A stretch of 42,839 nt of DNA from an uncultured Bacteroidales bacterium (GTDB taxonomy: Bacteria > Bacteroidota > Bacteroidia > Bacteroidales > Bacteroidaceae), in the NCBI GenBank assembly GCA_902801485.1, contig CADCIP010000048.1, forward strand, positions 1 through 42,839. Direction: 5' to 3'. The notes under the pieces were generated by a model. That model was not told the origin of the DNA and did not search any database. It saw only the letters and a program-made list of their open reading frames with translations. Below are positions 33,393-42,802 of the stretch, piece after piece (the stretch's first letter is position 1; each line of letters starts with the position of its first letter). A program made the position numbers and the translations under genes.

Positions 33393-34799
33393 ATGGCAAA
33401 CCAATCAAGGATAGAACATACAGAGGTTACCGTAGTTGGTGCGGGATTGACAGGCCTGAGCACAGCCTACTGGCTGAAACGGGGAGGAGTAAGTGTACGC
33501 GTTGTTGAGACAGACAACCGTATTGGAGGGCAGATACAAACACAGCATTTCCAACATTATACTTTTGAAACAGGACCATCTACAGGTGCCGTTTCTACCC
33601 CCGAGGTGGCAGAACTTATGAATGACCTTGCTGTAACATCTGAAGGACGTTGTCAGATGGAAACGGCTCCTGATTCAGCCAAACGCAGGCTGATATGGAA
33701 AGGTAATCGTTTTCATGATCTTCCATCTGGCCCGCTTAGTGCTATCACAACGCCATTATTCCGTTTTTCAGACAAAATACGTATTCTCGGAGAGCCTTGG
33801 CGAAAACGTGGAAATAATCCTGATGAAACTATTGCTTCCCTGACGGCACGCCGATTAGGGAAGTCCTTCTTGGATTATGCTGTTGATCCTTTCATTTCTG
33901 GTGTCTATGCAGGAGACCCAGAGAAATTGGTTGTTCGCTATGCGTTGCCGAAACTCTATGCCTTGGAACAAACTTATGGCAGTTTTATACGAGGGAGTAT
34001 TGCCAAAAAGAAAGAACCAAAAACAGAACGCGACCGTTTAGCAACAAAAAAAGTATTCTCGGCGTTGGGCGGTCTTAGCCATATACCAGAAGCCGAAGCC
34101 AGCTATATCGGAGAAGATAATATCTCTTTGGGAGTCATAAAGGTATGCATAACAGTTGAAAGTGATGGTTGGAGAACAACATTCTATGACTCAAAAGGGA
34201 ATGAACAGCATCTCCAAAGCCGTTGGGTGGTAACCACATGCGGAGCATACAACCTGCCACAGTTGCTGCCATTTATTGATACGGAACGTATGAATGCCAT
34301 TGCTAAACTAAAATATGCACCTATTATTGAAGTCAATGTAGGCATGTCTGAAACATTTGGTGGTGACTATTGCGCATTTGGCGGGCTGGTACCAACAAAA
34401 GAAAAAAAACAAGTGTTGGGAATTCTGTTTCCGTCAGCCTGCTTTTCCCAACGTACTCCTCAAGGTGGAGTTTTATTCTCTTTCTTTCTTGGTGGTATTA
34501 AACATCCCGAAATAATGGAAAAAAATGATGACGAAATCCGTTCCATTGTAAAAGAATCACTGCATTCTATGCTGAAGTTCCCCATTGAAGCCAAACCGGA
34601 TTTTATCAACATATCTCGTCATGCACGTGCTATACCGCAATACGAAGAAGATAGCGGAAAACGCCTTCAAGCCGTTATTTCGATAGAGAAACAATATCCC
34701 GGCCTTATCTTGGGTGGAAACCTAAAAGATGGTATTGGTATGGGGCATCGCATAACCCAAGCGGCAAACATTGCCAACAGAATCAAGCATTCAGAATAA
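33393..34799 (+). CDS. hemG: protoporphyrinogen/coproporphyrinogen oxidase (HemG/HemY type)
   Basis: 468 residues, an FAD-dependent oxidase of haem synthesis. The dinucleotide motif VVGAGLTGLSTAYWLKRGG (from about residue 14) is followed by ETDNRIGGQIQT. Family blocks SFLDYAVDPFISGVYAGDPE and a C-terminal GGNLKDGIGMGHRI are present. It oxidises the porphyrinogen to porphyrin (or coproporphyrin). No other haem-synthesis gene is in the window; a TonB-dependent receptor follows after 20 nt, so the pair may serve porphyrin handling (inference). Confidence 0.92.
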   Translation: MANQSRIEHTEVTVVGAGLTGLSTAYWLKRGGVSVRVVETDNRIGGQIQTQHFQHYTFETGPSTGAVSTPEVAELMNDLAVTSEGRCQMETAPDSAKRRLIWKGNRFHDLPSGPLSAITTPLFRFSDKIRILGEPWRKRGNNPDETIASLTARRLGKSFLDYAVDPFISGVYAGDPEKLVVRYALPKLYALEQTYGSFIRGSIAKKKEPKTERDRLATKKVFSALGGLSHIPEAEASYIGEDNISLGVIKVCITVESDGWRTTFYDSKGNEQHLQSRWVVTTCGAYNLPQLLPFIDTERMNAIAKLKYAPIIEVNVGMSETFGGDYCAFGGLVPTKEKKQVLGILFPSACFSQRTPQGGVLFSFFLGGIKHPEIMEKNDDEIRSIVKESLHSMLKFPIEAKPDFINISRHARAIPQYEEDSGKRLQAVISIEKQYPGLILGGNLKDGIGMGHRITQAANIANRIKHSE

Positions 34800-34819
34800 C
34801 AAATACAAAAATAAGAATA

Positions 34820-37198
34820 ATGAGAAGAATAATCCTCACGACATTGCTTTCTTCCATAGCCGTTTTCGTAGCAAAAGCAGAGAACGAGTCGCTGGCTGAC
34901 ACATCACGCGTTTATAACCTGGACGAAGTCGTTGTGGCTCCAAGAAACAAAGAATTCTTGAGCCTTCGCCTTCAGCCCATTAGTTCAACTGTTATGACAG
35001 GAGATGAAATAAGTACTCATGGATTGCGTGACCTCCGTGACATCTCCAGCTATGTACCGGCATTTGTAATGCCTGACTATGGAGCTCGTTTTACATCGTC
35101 TATATATGTACGCGGTATTGGTTCACGTGTGAATAGTCCTTCAATGGGCATTTATATAGATGATATACCCCTGATGAACAAGTCAGCCTTCAACAGTCAT
35201 ATATGGCAGTTGGACCGTGTTGATGTTCTGCGCGGCCCACAGGGGACCCTCTATGGTATAAATTCCGAAGGTGGACTGGTACGCCAATACACAAAGAATC
35301 CATTACGTTATCAGGGTACAGATGTGAACCTTAGTTTAGGTACTCATCTTTATCGTAATGCAGAGGTTAGCCATTATAATAAGGTAAATGAGAAACTGGC
35401 CTTCTCGGTAGGTGCATTTTATAATGGAACAAATGGTTTTTGGAGGAATACTCTTACAGGCGAACGAGCTGACAATATGGACGAAGCTGGTAGCCGACTG
35501 CGTCTGATATATCAGCCAACAGACAGACTCTCGTTCGACTGGATGGCCGACTATCAGTATGTGAACCAGCATGCCTATCCTTATGGGATTCTGGAACCCG
35601 AAAGCGGGAAAGTACTGACAGAACCCGATCAGAATCATCAGGGAAAATATAAGCGAAATATGGTCAACACAGGCCTTGCCATCAAATATAAAGCTCAAGG
35701 TTTTGATTTTCATTCGAATACCAGCTACCAATACCTGAAAGATAACTTGTTGATGGATAACGACTATTCTTCCCTCGACTTTATTGTCGTAGATCAGTCA
35801 CAGTTGAGCAATGCGCTGACACAAGAGTTTACCTTCAAGAGCAACAACCATAGCCGTTGGCATTGGACCACAGGTGTGTTTGGTTCTTACCAATGGCTGA
35901 GAACCGATGCGCCCAATACCTTCGGCAGTTATTTCCCACAAATGCTTGAACAGCAGATTTCGGGTGCTATGATAAAGAGTATGACTGCCAGAGGTATGAC
36001 TAACGAACAGGCGGCTGCAGTTATTGCAGCACGTGGCGGCATTAACATTGATATGGCGATGAATATCCCATGCTTGTTCCATACTCCGCAATTCAACTTA
36101 GGTGTATTCCACGAGTCGAACTACGATTTGACGGACCGGCTGACAGCAACGGTGGGTTTACGCTACGACTTCACTCATTCAAAGATTGACTTCGATGCAC
36201 GTGGTATAAGCTATAATCCTGTATTTTCCATTATGGGTACAACCATCTCTCCTGCTAAGATATATACCGATTACATTGGTGCAGATAAAGCCAACTTCAG
36301 TCAGTTGCTCCCTAAATTTGGCCTGACGTACAAAACGGACAATGGCAGCAACATCTATGCAACAGTCACAAAAGGTTATCGTGCAGGAGGTTTTAACATT
36401 CAGATGTTTGGCGACATTATCCAGAACGACCTGCAGACAGCAATCGGTATGCTGCAAGGCGGAACGCCCATGACAGAAGTCGTACTTGAACACCACGGCG
36501 AAGATTGTGCACCCATTCAGGAAGGTATCAAGTTTAAACCAGAAGAATCATGGAATTTCGAACTTGGTACACATGCGAATCTCTTTAATAACCTGATTCA
36601 TGCTGACTTGAGCGTCTTTTATATGCAAATACGAAACCAACAGTTGTCTGTCTTTACCGAAGACTACGGCTACGGACGCAAGATGGTGAATGCAGGAAAA
36701 AGTTATAGTTGTGGCTTGGAAATGACTTTGCGAGGAAGTGCCATAGACAATCATCTGGCATGGTCGTTGGGTTACGGTTACACACATGCCGCCTTCAAAG
36801 AATACAAGAACCGTGCTTCAAAGAATGCTGCCGAAACAGACTATAGCGGAAAGAAAGTACCTTATGTACCGGCACATACGCTGTCTGCAATGGCCGACTA
36901 TACTTTCGATACAAACCTTTCTTTCATGAAAAGCCTAACCGTCGGTCTCAACCTGAACGGACAAGGAAAAATATGGTGGGACGAAGCCAACACATATTCC
37001 CAAAAGTTTTATGCAGTGCTGGGGGCACACCTTGTTGCCGACTTTGGTTTATGCAAGCTCAATCTATGGGCACGTAACATCACAGACAGCAACTACAACA
37101 CCTTTGCCTTCTCAAGCAAGGCTACAGGAAACGAAGTCTTTATGGCTCAGCGCGGTAACCCCTTCCAATGTGGTTTTGATTTAAGTCTCCATTTCTAA
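34820..37198 (+). CDS. TonB-dependent outer-membrane receptor
   Basis: 792 residues with a signal peptide (ends near VAKAE). A TonB box-like DEVVVAP precedes the plug domain (SIYVRGIGSRVNSPSMGIYI, then DVLRGPQGTLYGINSEGG). The rest is a 22-strand type barrel ending in Phe (FDLSLHF). There is no SusC-type carboxypeptidase-like N-domain and no SusD partner, so it is more like siderophore, haem or cobalamin receptors than a glycan importer. Position after hemG suggests a porphyrin or iron substrate. It converges with GH31 across only 20 nt. Confidence 0.93.
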   Translation: MRRIILTTLLSSIAVFVAKAENESLADTSRVYNLDEVVVAPRNKEFLSLRLQPISSTVMTGDEISTHGLRDLRDISSYVPAFVMPDYGARFTSSIYVRGIGSRVNSPSMGIYIDDIPLMNKSAFNSHIWQLDRVDVLRGPQGTLYGINSEGGLVRQYTKNPLRYQGTDVNLSLGTHLYRNAEVSHYNKVNEKLAFSVGAFYNGTNGFWRNTLTGERADNMDEAGSRLRLIYQPTDRLSFDWMADYQYVNQHAYPYGILEPESGKVLTEPDQNHQGKYKRNMVNTGLAIKYKAQGFDFHSNTSYQYLKDNLLMDNDYSSLDFIVVDQSQLSNALTQEFTFKSNNHSRWHWTTGVFGSYQWLRTDAPNTFGSYFPQMLEQQISGAMIKSMTARGMTNEQAAAVIAARGGINIDMAMNIPCLFHTPQFNLGVFHESNYDLTDRLTATVGLRYDFTHSKIDFDARGISYNPVFSIMGTTISPAKIYTDYIGADKANFSQLLPKFGLTYKTDNGSNIYATVTKGYRAGGFNIQMFGDIIQNDLQTAIGMLQGGTPMTEVVLEHHGEDCAPIQEGIKFKPEESWNFELGTHANLFNNLIHADLSVFYMQIRNQQLSVFTEDYGYGRKMVNAGKSYSCGLEMTLRGSAIDNHLAWSLGYGYTHAAFKEYKNRASKNAAETDYSGKKVPYVPAHTLSAMADYTFDTNLSFMKSLTVGLNLNGQGKIWWDEANTYSQKFYAVLGAHLVADFGLCKLNLWARNITDSNYNTFAFSSKATGNEVFMAQRGNPFQCGFDLSLHF

Positions 37199-37218
37199 CT
37201 AAAGAGAAGCTGCAAGCA

Positions 37219-39396
37219 TCACTTTACCAGTTCGAAAACAGGAATATAAGACTTATCTACAGGGGTGGTTACATATTGGCCGCCCCTGTATAATTCTCCC
37301 GTGCGACGGTTTTTCCATTGTCCCTTTATCTTAGGAAGATATGATTTCCAAGTGGTAACTCCAGGCTCGGTAACCGGACAGATAAGCAATCGGGGACCGA
37401 ACATATATTCGTACTTTTGTTGCAAGGCAACAGGATCGTCAGCAAAATCAAACACCAATGGGCGCATCAGGGTATAACCTTCTGTTGAGATACGACGGGC
37501 ACATTCTTCCAGATAAGGACGAAGGCGTTCCCGTTCTAACAGACACTCCTTAATGATACCCTTTGCCTCTTCACCATAATTCCAAGGCTCGGTGTTACTC
37601 ATGTATCCATGAACGCGCATCAAGGGCAGATAAACGGAGAGCTCGATCCAACGAAGCATACGCTCTATGTAATCCTGATTGGTATATTGGTCGCCAGGAC
37701 GGAAGAATCCTCCCGCATCGTATGTCCACCAGGGAACACCTGCAGCCTGAACCCCAAGGCCAGCAGTTATCTGTCGTCTTAATGTTTCCCAATCATTCCC
37801 CACATCACCGCTCCACAAGGCTGACCCATAGCGTTGAATACCTGGAAATCCACAGCGAGTTAGTATAAAGGGTTCTGTGCAACCACTTGCGATAAGTCCC
37901 TCATATACCGTTTTATTAACTAATAAAGGATAGATATTCCTTACCTGTTCGCCTGCCCATTTCCCATTGTTTACACGTCTGCCTGCCAAATCATCGTTTT
38001 CTGGTTCAGTAGCATCCTGCCACCAGGCATCGATACCTAAGGGAACAAGGCGTTCTCCGAATTGTTTCCAGTAGGCTGCTGCTGCATCGGGATTAAAGAA
38101 ATCAATCCAGTCGGTTCCGGGAATATAATAATCCGATGCCTTCATCATACGGCCAACCTCGGAATTCTTGTCTATTTTCGACCACACACTTACCATCAGC
38201 CTGACGTCCATCTTGTGCAACGAATCGGTAAGGGCTTTGGGATCGGGATAGAATTGTTCATCGAACTGCATAGCGTTCCATCCATATTTACCCCAATATT
38301 GCCAGTCCTGCACAATCATGCTGAGTGGCATTCCTTCTTGGCGAAAGCGATTAGCTGTCTGTAGGATCTCGTCCGACGAGTGGAATCTCTCCCTGCAATG
38401 AATGTAACCCAAAGCCCATGAGGGTATAAGCGGACAATCACCTGTCAGGTGGCGATAAGTGGCAATAATATCATCGGCAGAACCGACAAAAACCGTATAA
38501 TCAACACTTGTTGCTACGGGCGAAGAGAAAACTGTCTCGTCCTTTACTTTATGGTAATAGACAACTGGAGTATCATTGCGCGTCAGTTCGGCTCTTAATT
38601 TGTGCTTACCAGCTTCCAGGTGAACAATCTGTGAGGCTGTTGGCGGCAACCACATATTCTGCATATCGATAACTGTCTGCCCGTCGATAACAAGATTATG
38701 CCGCCTTGCCATTTTCTGCCCGACATCCAGTAATAGAGAATATTCTCCTGCTTCTGCAACATCAATAACAGCCTCGAAGAAATTATGCTCGCGGACCTCG
38801 CGCTTTCCGCCTTCCGTCGAGGTTACGTCCACTTCTTCGCGTACGCCTCCGTCATTCCCTTTCGTAAGCTTAACGAACTGGTCGGATGGATTGTATTCTG
38901 TCATTCCGCAGTTGTTCCACAATATGCCGTATCCCTTACTGGAGAGCAGCATAGGCAGACTTATCTGTGTGTTCACCTGAGTCAGCCTACGGGAGAGACC
39001 GCGTACATTGCTATATCCGTCTTGGAATTGTCCCAAGCCATACAGGCATTCGTCTTTGGGTGAAGAGATAGCCAATGTTGCCTTTCCGTTTTGCATCTGA
39101 TGCCGTGTTGCAACAAAAACCACTTTTCCTCGGGCATCCTTTATCTTCAGACATTGTCGCTTTTTTTCAACGCTTACTTTCAGGTTGCAATCATCAACTT
39201 CATCGTTCCGGACGTAAATCCATTCTGGCAGCGTGTTTTGCACATTACCTTCTGCATACTGAACACGTACAGCATTTCTCGCCACAGGTTTTATTGTTAT
39301 GGTACCATCAGAAAAGCTTGTCTTTATTGTCTCAGCCTTAATACTAAAGAATACAGACAGAAATGCAATAAATAAAAAGAAAAGTCTATTTTTCAT
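37219..39396 (-). CDS. GH31 alpha-xylosidase/alpha-glucosidase with PA14 insert
   Basis: 725 residues from the ATG at 39396, which gives a clean signal peptide (MKNRLFFLFIAFLSVFFSIK); an ATG at 39423 would overlap the upstream gene. The GH31 barrel has nucleophile Asp461 in WWQDATEPE and acid/base Asp531 in WSGDVGND. A PA14-like insert lies at about 205-285 (HNLVIDGQTV, then GKHKLRAELTR), the arrangement known from xyloglucan alpha-xylosidases of Bacteroides and Cellvibrio. It likely removes alpha-1,6-xylose from xyloglucan oligosaccharides. Last gene of the GH29-PagL-GH31 operon. Confidence 0.92.
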   Translation of the reverse strand: MKNRLFFLFIAFLSVFFSIKAETIKTSFSDGTITIKPVARNAVRVQYAEGNVQNTLPEWIYVRNDEVDDCNLKVSVEKKRQCLKIKDARGKVVFVATRHQMQNGKATLAISSPKDECLYGLGQFQDGYSNVRGLSRRLTQVNTQISLPMLLSSKGYGILWNNCGMTEYNPSDQFVKLTKGNDGGVREEVDVTSTEGGKREVREHNFFEAVIDVAEAGEYSLLLDVGQKMARRHNLVIDGQTVIDMQNMWLPPTASQIVHLEAGKHKLRAELTRNDTPVVYYHKVKDETVFSSPVATSVDYTVFVGSADDIIATYRHLTGDCPLIPSWALGYIHCRERFHSSDEILQTANRFRQEGMPLSMIVQDWQYWGKYGWNAMQFDEQFYPDPKALTDSLHKMDVRLMVSVWSKIDKNSEVGRMMKASDYYIPGTDWIDFFNPDAAAAYWKQFGERLVPLGIDAWWQDATEPENDDLAGRRVNNGKWAGEQVRNIYPLLVNKTVYEGLIASGCTEPFILTRCGFPGIQRYGSALWSGDVGNDWETLRRQITAGLGVQAAGVPWWTYDAGGFFRPGDQYTNQDYIERMLRWIELSVYLPLMRVHGYMSNTEPWNYGEEAKGIIKECLLERERLRPYLEECARRISTEGYTLMRPLVFDFADDPVALQQKYEYMFGPRLLICPVTEPGVTTWKSYLPKIKGQWKNRRTGELYRGGQYVTTPVDKSYIPVFELVK

Positions 39397-39412
39397 ATTT
39401 TTAAAGTTTTTG

Positions 39413-40603
39413 TTAGAATCCATAACCTAACGACCATTCAAGAGCGTATGAACGGTCAAACTGATGCGCATGCAAGTCTAAGCCTGCAAAAAGGCCTTTT
39501 TGCTTGCCAAAGTGATAGCGTATGCCTATCTTCTCGAATGTCGTGCTGACATCTTCCGTCAGGCCGCAGCGTTTGAATAGATAAACTCCAGCTGCAACGT
39601 GGACAGAAATCCGTCGATACCAAAACTCTTGCTTCAGATACATTCCAACACGAAACGAAGAATAGCCATTGGGATCTTCTTTTCCTGTTAGCAGAAGGTC
39701 TGTCTGACGGTAATTATTGGCATTATAGTCCATCTCTATTCCTATGCCAGTCCCGAATATAGGATGATACCGCCATACTGTCTCACCAGCAACCAATCCG
39801 CAGAAACGTGCCGGAGCAAGGCGCGAAGGATTGTCCGAAACAAGAATTCCGTCCAGTTCCGTAGGACAACTGTGCACGCCGGCAGCAGCAAATACGTTCC
39901 AGTTCAAGCCTTTTTTATATTTTGGTCTCTCTGGAGCTTCTGCTTGCTTAGCTCTATTGGTATGATGTGACAGATAATGACGTACGCCCAATCCGACAGC
40001 CAACTCATTGATACCAAGGTTCGGCGATCGGGTCATACCATTGGAATGATGAGTAAGATACACCCCAGCCTGCAACTCCCAATGGGGCGAGAAAAGCCAT
40101 TCGGCATGCAGGCCTGTTCCAAACACGGCAAAAACCTTCGAACCGATAAAGGTATTATTCCGGTTCGTGTTATAATCGTAGATTTCGCCGGAAAAGGCCA
40201 AACCTAATTCCAAGAGGGGACCGAATTTAAAATGTTTTGTTCTGATAAAGTTAAATTCCGACCATCCATACAGGTTTACGATATCCCCCAGTCGTGAATC
40301 ACCTTTAAAGTCTAACGTACCCAGACGGGCATAAGAGAGCCCGAGCCCGAAGGTCGGATAATTAAAGGCTCTGTCGAACCATCTGCCATCCTCCGGCCGT
40401 GTGGAAAAGCCCACTGTAGCATCAAAAGTGCAGAAGTTATGGCTGTCTATAAGAGTCCCGTAGATATTGTGCCCGTCAAGGACATGACTGTAGCGACCAC
40501 GAGCCCCGATACTGAGGTGTTGCTTGTCGATTGCCTGAGCACAGATATGAGAACAGCCCAATAGCATACAACTAATAAAGATAAGAAGGTTCGATTTAGT
40601 CAT
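39413..40603 (-). CDS. PagL-like acyloxyacyl hydrolase/lipid A deacylase family
   Basis: 396 residues from the ATG at 40603, chosen for its signal peptide (ends near HICAQ). The PagL pattern is seen in YLTHHSNGM, with His185 and Ser187 as candidate catalytic pair and Glu200 at about the expected distance. PagL removes the 3-O-acyl chain from lipid A in the outer membrane. This protein is about twice as long as PagL; the second half also looks like beta-barrel strands and ends in GYGF. It lies between fucosidase and xylosidase genes with short gaps (48 and 16 nt). A role in glycan use is not evident. Confidence 0.75.
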   Translation of the reverse strand: MTKSNLLIFISCMLLGCSHICAQAIDKQHLSIGARGRYSHVLDGHNIYGTLIDSHNFCTFDATVGFSTRPEDGRWFDRAFNYPTFGLGLSYARLGTLDFKGDSRLGDIVNLYGWSEFNFIRTKHFKFGPLLELGLAFSGEIYDYNTNRNNTFIGSKVFAVFGTGLHAEWLFSPHWELQAGVYLTHHSNGMTRSPNLGINELAVGLGVRHYLSHHTNRAKQAEAPERPKYKKGLNWNVFAAAGVHSCPTELDGILVSDNPSRLAPARFCGLVAGETVWRYHPIFGTGIGIEMDYNANNYRQTDLLLTGKEDPNGYSSFRVGMYLKQEFWYRRISVHVAAGVYLFKRCGLTEDVSTTFEKIGIRYHFGKQKGLFAGLDLHAHQFDRSYALEWSLGYGF

Positions 40604-40651
40604 ATTTTTCGGATTGTATCTTATTCCCACTCTTAAAAAGCTTGGCTTCGA

Positions 40652-41929
40652 TTAATCCAACAGTTCCACCTTTATAATATCGTATTGTTCGACATTAGGT
40701 ATCGTAAGTATATGGTTTCGCCTGTCGTATTGAAACGAAGCGCTGGCACTACGAGGTTTCTTTGCAAGAGGTATAGTTACGGCATCTGTTTTCTCTAAGA
40801 CGTGCAGATAAAGTGTCTGTCCTTTCCTGGTTGTTACGCCCCACGGATATTCCTCTCCGCGAGTGGTACCATAAACACTTTCGCCATTCTCACGCATCCA
40901 TACCCCCATCTCCTTCAGTCTCTCCAATGCTGCCGATGGCAATTCACCATTGGGCTGGGGGCCTATATTAAGAAGCAAGTTACTACCCTTTGATGCTGCC
41001 CTAACGAGCAATGTAATAAGATCGCGTGCAGACTTATAGCCGTCATCTGCCACATGGTACCCCCAATTTCCATTCATGGTCTGGCACATTTCCAATGGCA
41101 ACTGCGAAACGGTCTGGTTGGGAGAAAAGCCAGATGTATTCTGACCAGGCAGATCGCGTTCGAACATCTGGAAGTCCTCTCCTTCGATGGGTGCTATATG
41201 ATGATTATTACCGATAAGGCAACGGGGTTTTAGGGTATGAATGTAGTCGTACAACTCTTTAATCCGCCAGTCAAAAGGTGTAGCATCGCTGCTGTGGTCC
41301 CAATAGCCATCAAACCAAAGCCCATCTACTCCCTGATAATTGCAAAGCAGTTCACGCAACTGATTCTTCATAAACAGGAAGTAACTGTCGTAATTGGGCC
41401 GAAGCCGTCTTCCGGTATCATGGCCCGTTGAACCCAATGGGTAATCTTCACGCATCCAGTCAAGCAAAGAATAATAAAGGTGGAAACGGATTCCTTCTTC
41501 TTGGCAAGCCTTGGCCAACTCATCAAGGACATCCCGTCTAAAAGGTGTAGCATCAACAATATTGTATGTACTTTCTTTTGTTCTCCACATAGAAAATCCG
41601 TCATGATGGCGCGAGGTGAAAGTAACGTACTTGGCACCAGAATCCTTGAATGCACGTACCCACTCCTTTGCATGGAAATGTATAGGATAGAAACACGAAG
41701 CCACCTTCTGATATTCCTCCTGTTTCAGTTTTCCACTGTTAAGATACCATTCTCCCTGGGCAAACTCGCTGTATATTCCCCAATGCAAGAAAATACCGAA
41801 ACGAAAACCCTCGAACTCCCTGCGTGCTTCCAAGTTATCAGCCGACGGAACATATTGGCCAAATACAGACAAAGGCAACATGCCACATGCTGCAATCAAA
41901 CATAAAAAAGTCTTTTTCATTCGCTTCAT
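40652..41929 (-). CDS. GH29 alpha-L-fucosidase, secreted
   Basis: 425 residues from the ATG at 41929 (the ATG at 41920 is equally possible; the signal peptide ends near SVFGQ). Family motifs: FRFGIFLHWGIYS, KYVTFTSRHHDGFSMW, and the nucleophile Asp in VDGLWFDGYWDH (residue 207). It hydrolyses alpha-L-fucose from glycans; with GH31 and the GH2 enzyme it could trim fucosylated xyloglucan. A compact C-terminal beta domain follows at about 350-425. First gene of the operon. Confidence 0.93.
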   Translation of the reverse strand: MKRMKKTFLCLIAACGMLPLSVFGQYVPSADNLEARREFEGFRFGIFLHWGIYSEFAQGEWYLNSGKLKQEEYQKVASCFYPIHFHAKEWVRAFKDSGAKYVTFTSRHHDGFSMWRTKESTYNIVDATPFRRDVLDELAKACQEEGIRFHLYYSLLDWMREDYPLGSTGHDTGRRLRPNYDSYFLFMKNQLRELLCNYQGVDGLWFDGYWDHSSDATPFDWRIKELYDYIHTLKPRCLIGNNHHIAPIEGEDFQMFERDLPGQNTSGFSPNQTVSQLPLEMCQTMNGNWGYHVADDGYKSARDLITLLVRAASKGSNLLLNIGPQPNGELPSAALERLKEMGVWMRENGESVYGTTRGEEYPWGVTTRKGQTLYLHVLEKTDAVTIPLAKKPRSASASFQYDRRNHILTIPNVEQYDIIKVELLD

Positions 41930-41967
41930 ATTAGCGTTGTTTTTTAGTGCCACCTATAATAATATCT

Positions 41968-41977
41968 GCAAAGTAAA
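41968..41977 (-). promoter_or_regulatory. weak -7 element for the GH29 operon
   Basis: TTTACTTTGC on the minus strand, one mismatch to TAnnTTTGC, about 40 nt before the chosen GH29 start. Confidence 0.4.
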
Positions 41978-42050
41978 ATGTTTTTTATGTTTTTTCCAAC
42001 TTGTCGTTTACAATTTTGGTCATTAAGAATAAAAAATAAAAAAAATCGCT

Positions 42051-42099
42051 TATCTTTGCCATTAATATACACAACATGAGTGTATCTAAAAACGTTTAA
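42051..42099 (+). promoter_or_regulatory. -7 element followed by a 7-codon frame
   Basis: TATCTTTGC at 42051-42059 is a consensus -7 element. The first ATG (42076) opens a frame of only seven codons (MSVSKNV) ending at 42099, and no gene follows. It could be an orphan promoter left by gene loss or the start of a small RNA. Confidence 0.45.
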
Positions 42100-42165
42100 G
42101 TTTTAGCTTTAAATCATTCTGTCAACAATTCCAAGGCTTAAACTCCTTGAACCACTCAAACTGGT

Positions 42166-42256
42166 TAAGGTTAGGGTTAAGGATAAGGTACGAAGTCTGG
42201 TTAGCGTTAAGGTTATCGTTATCGTACGAAGTCTGGTTGTCGTTAACGTTATCGTC
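42166..42256 (+). repeat. GTTAAG/GTTATC hexamer tract with 36-bp duplication
   Basis: Hexamers GTTAGG, GTTAAG, GTTATC and GTTAAC predominate. TACGAAGTCTGGTT at 42189 recurs at 42225, marking a 36-bp tandem duplication. The tract is the reverse complement of the type coding the HU tail. Confidence 0.75.
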
Positions 42257-42320
42257 GAAATATAGACATCCGCCATTATTCTTCGGAATGTAAATTAATA
42301 TTACTTCTTTTTCCTAATAC

Positions 42321-42380
42321 GCCCTTAAGGGCTGATTTTGCTACTATTAAGGGACGCAAAATTTTTCCTTAATAGTAGCA
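42321..42380. repeat. palindrome and 14-bp perfect inverted repeat
   Basis: GCCCTTAAGGGC (42321-42332) is a perfect palindrome. TGCTACTATTAAGG (42339-42352) is exactly complementary to 42367-42380 across a 14-nt loop. No gene is near; it could be a structured RNA, a terminator or an element end. Confidence 0.7.
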
Positions 42381-42510
42381 CTTGTTTCTATTAATACTTG
42401 CATTTAGAACATTATCTCCGTTGTATAATATTGTAAATAATTTTCCAACCCTCCTTTCTTGTCTCCTTTTTCTGCTCAGTTAGAGAAAACTTACTGGCTA
42501 ACTAGAAAAA

Positions 42511-42536
42511 TTTTACCGCCTAACGTGGCAGTAAAA
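42511..42536. repeat. inverted GGC(A/G)GTAAAA pair
   Basis: TTTTACCGCC, 6 nt, GGCAGTAAAA. The same 10-mer occurs as direct copies in the HU leader (550-559 and 594-603). Confidence 0.6.
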
Positions 42537-42633
42537 AATCATATGCTAAATAATATCCTTTGATGTTTTGCCCAATTCGTGGTATGTCAAAATTATTTAT
42601 TTATAAACAGATAAAATCCAAGTTCATATAATG

Positions 42634-42701
42634 GTTATCGTTAACGTTATCGTTATCGTTGAATAAAGGTTATCGTTAACGTTCAAAAAGGGTTATCGTT
42701 C
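42634..42701 (+). repeat. GTTATC/GTTAAC hexamer clusters
   Basis: Clusters at about 42634-42660, 42668-42683 and 42692-42701, of the same family as 1111-1200 and 42166-42256. The rest of 42381-42839 shows no gene. Confidence 0.75.
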
Positions 42702-42761
42702 AAATTATATAACCATCTAACCCAGTACGGTTTGAGAAACGATGGTTATCGCTCTTAATGC

Positions 42762-42802
42762 GGGTTAGGTGTTGCTCAAACACCTAACCCAACACCTAAC
42801 CC
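42762..42802 (+). repeat. 10-bp hairpin with duplicated right arm
   Basis: GGGTTAGGTG (42762-42771), a 9-nt loop, CACCTAACCC (42781-42790), then a second CACCTAACCC at 42793-42802. The 12-bp step gives two alternative pairings. An A-rich, not T-rich, run follows, so it is not a plus-strand terminator; on the minus strand the run would precede the stem. Confidence 0.65.

Noticed and set aside
34820-37198. SusC-type glycan transporter
   Set aside because: The N-terminus lacks the carboxypeptidase-like domain, and no SusD gene is adjacent; an ordinary TonB-dependent receptor fits better.
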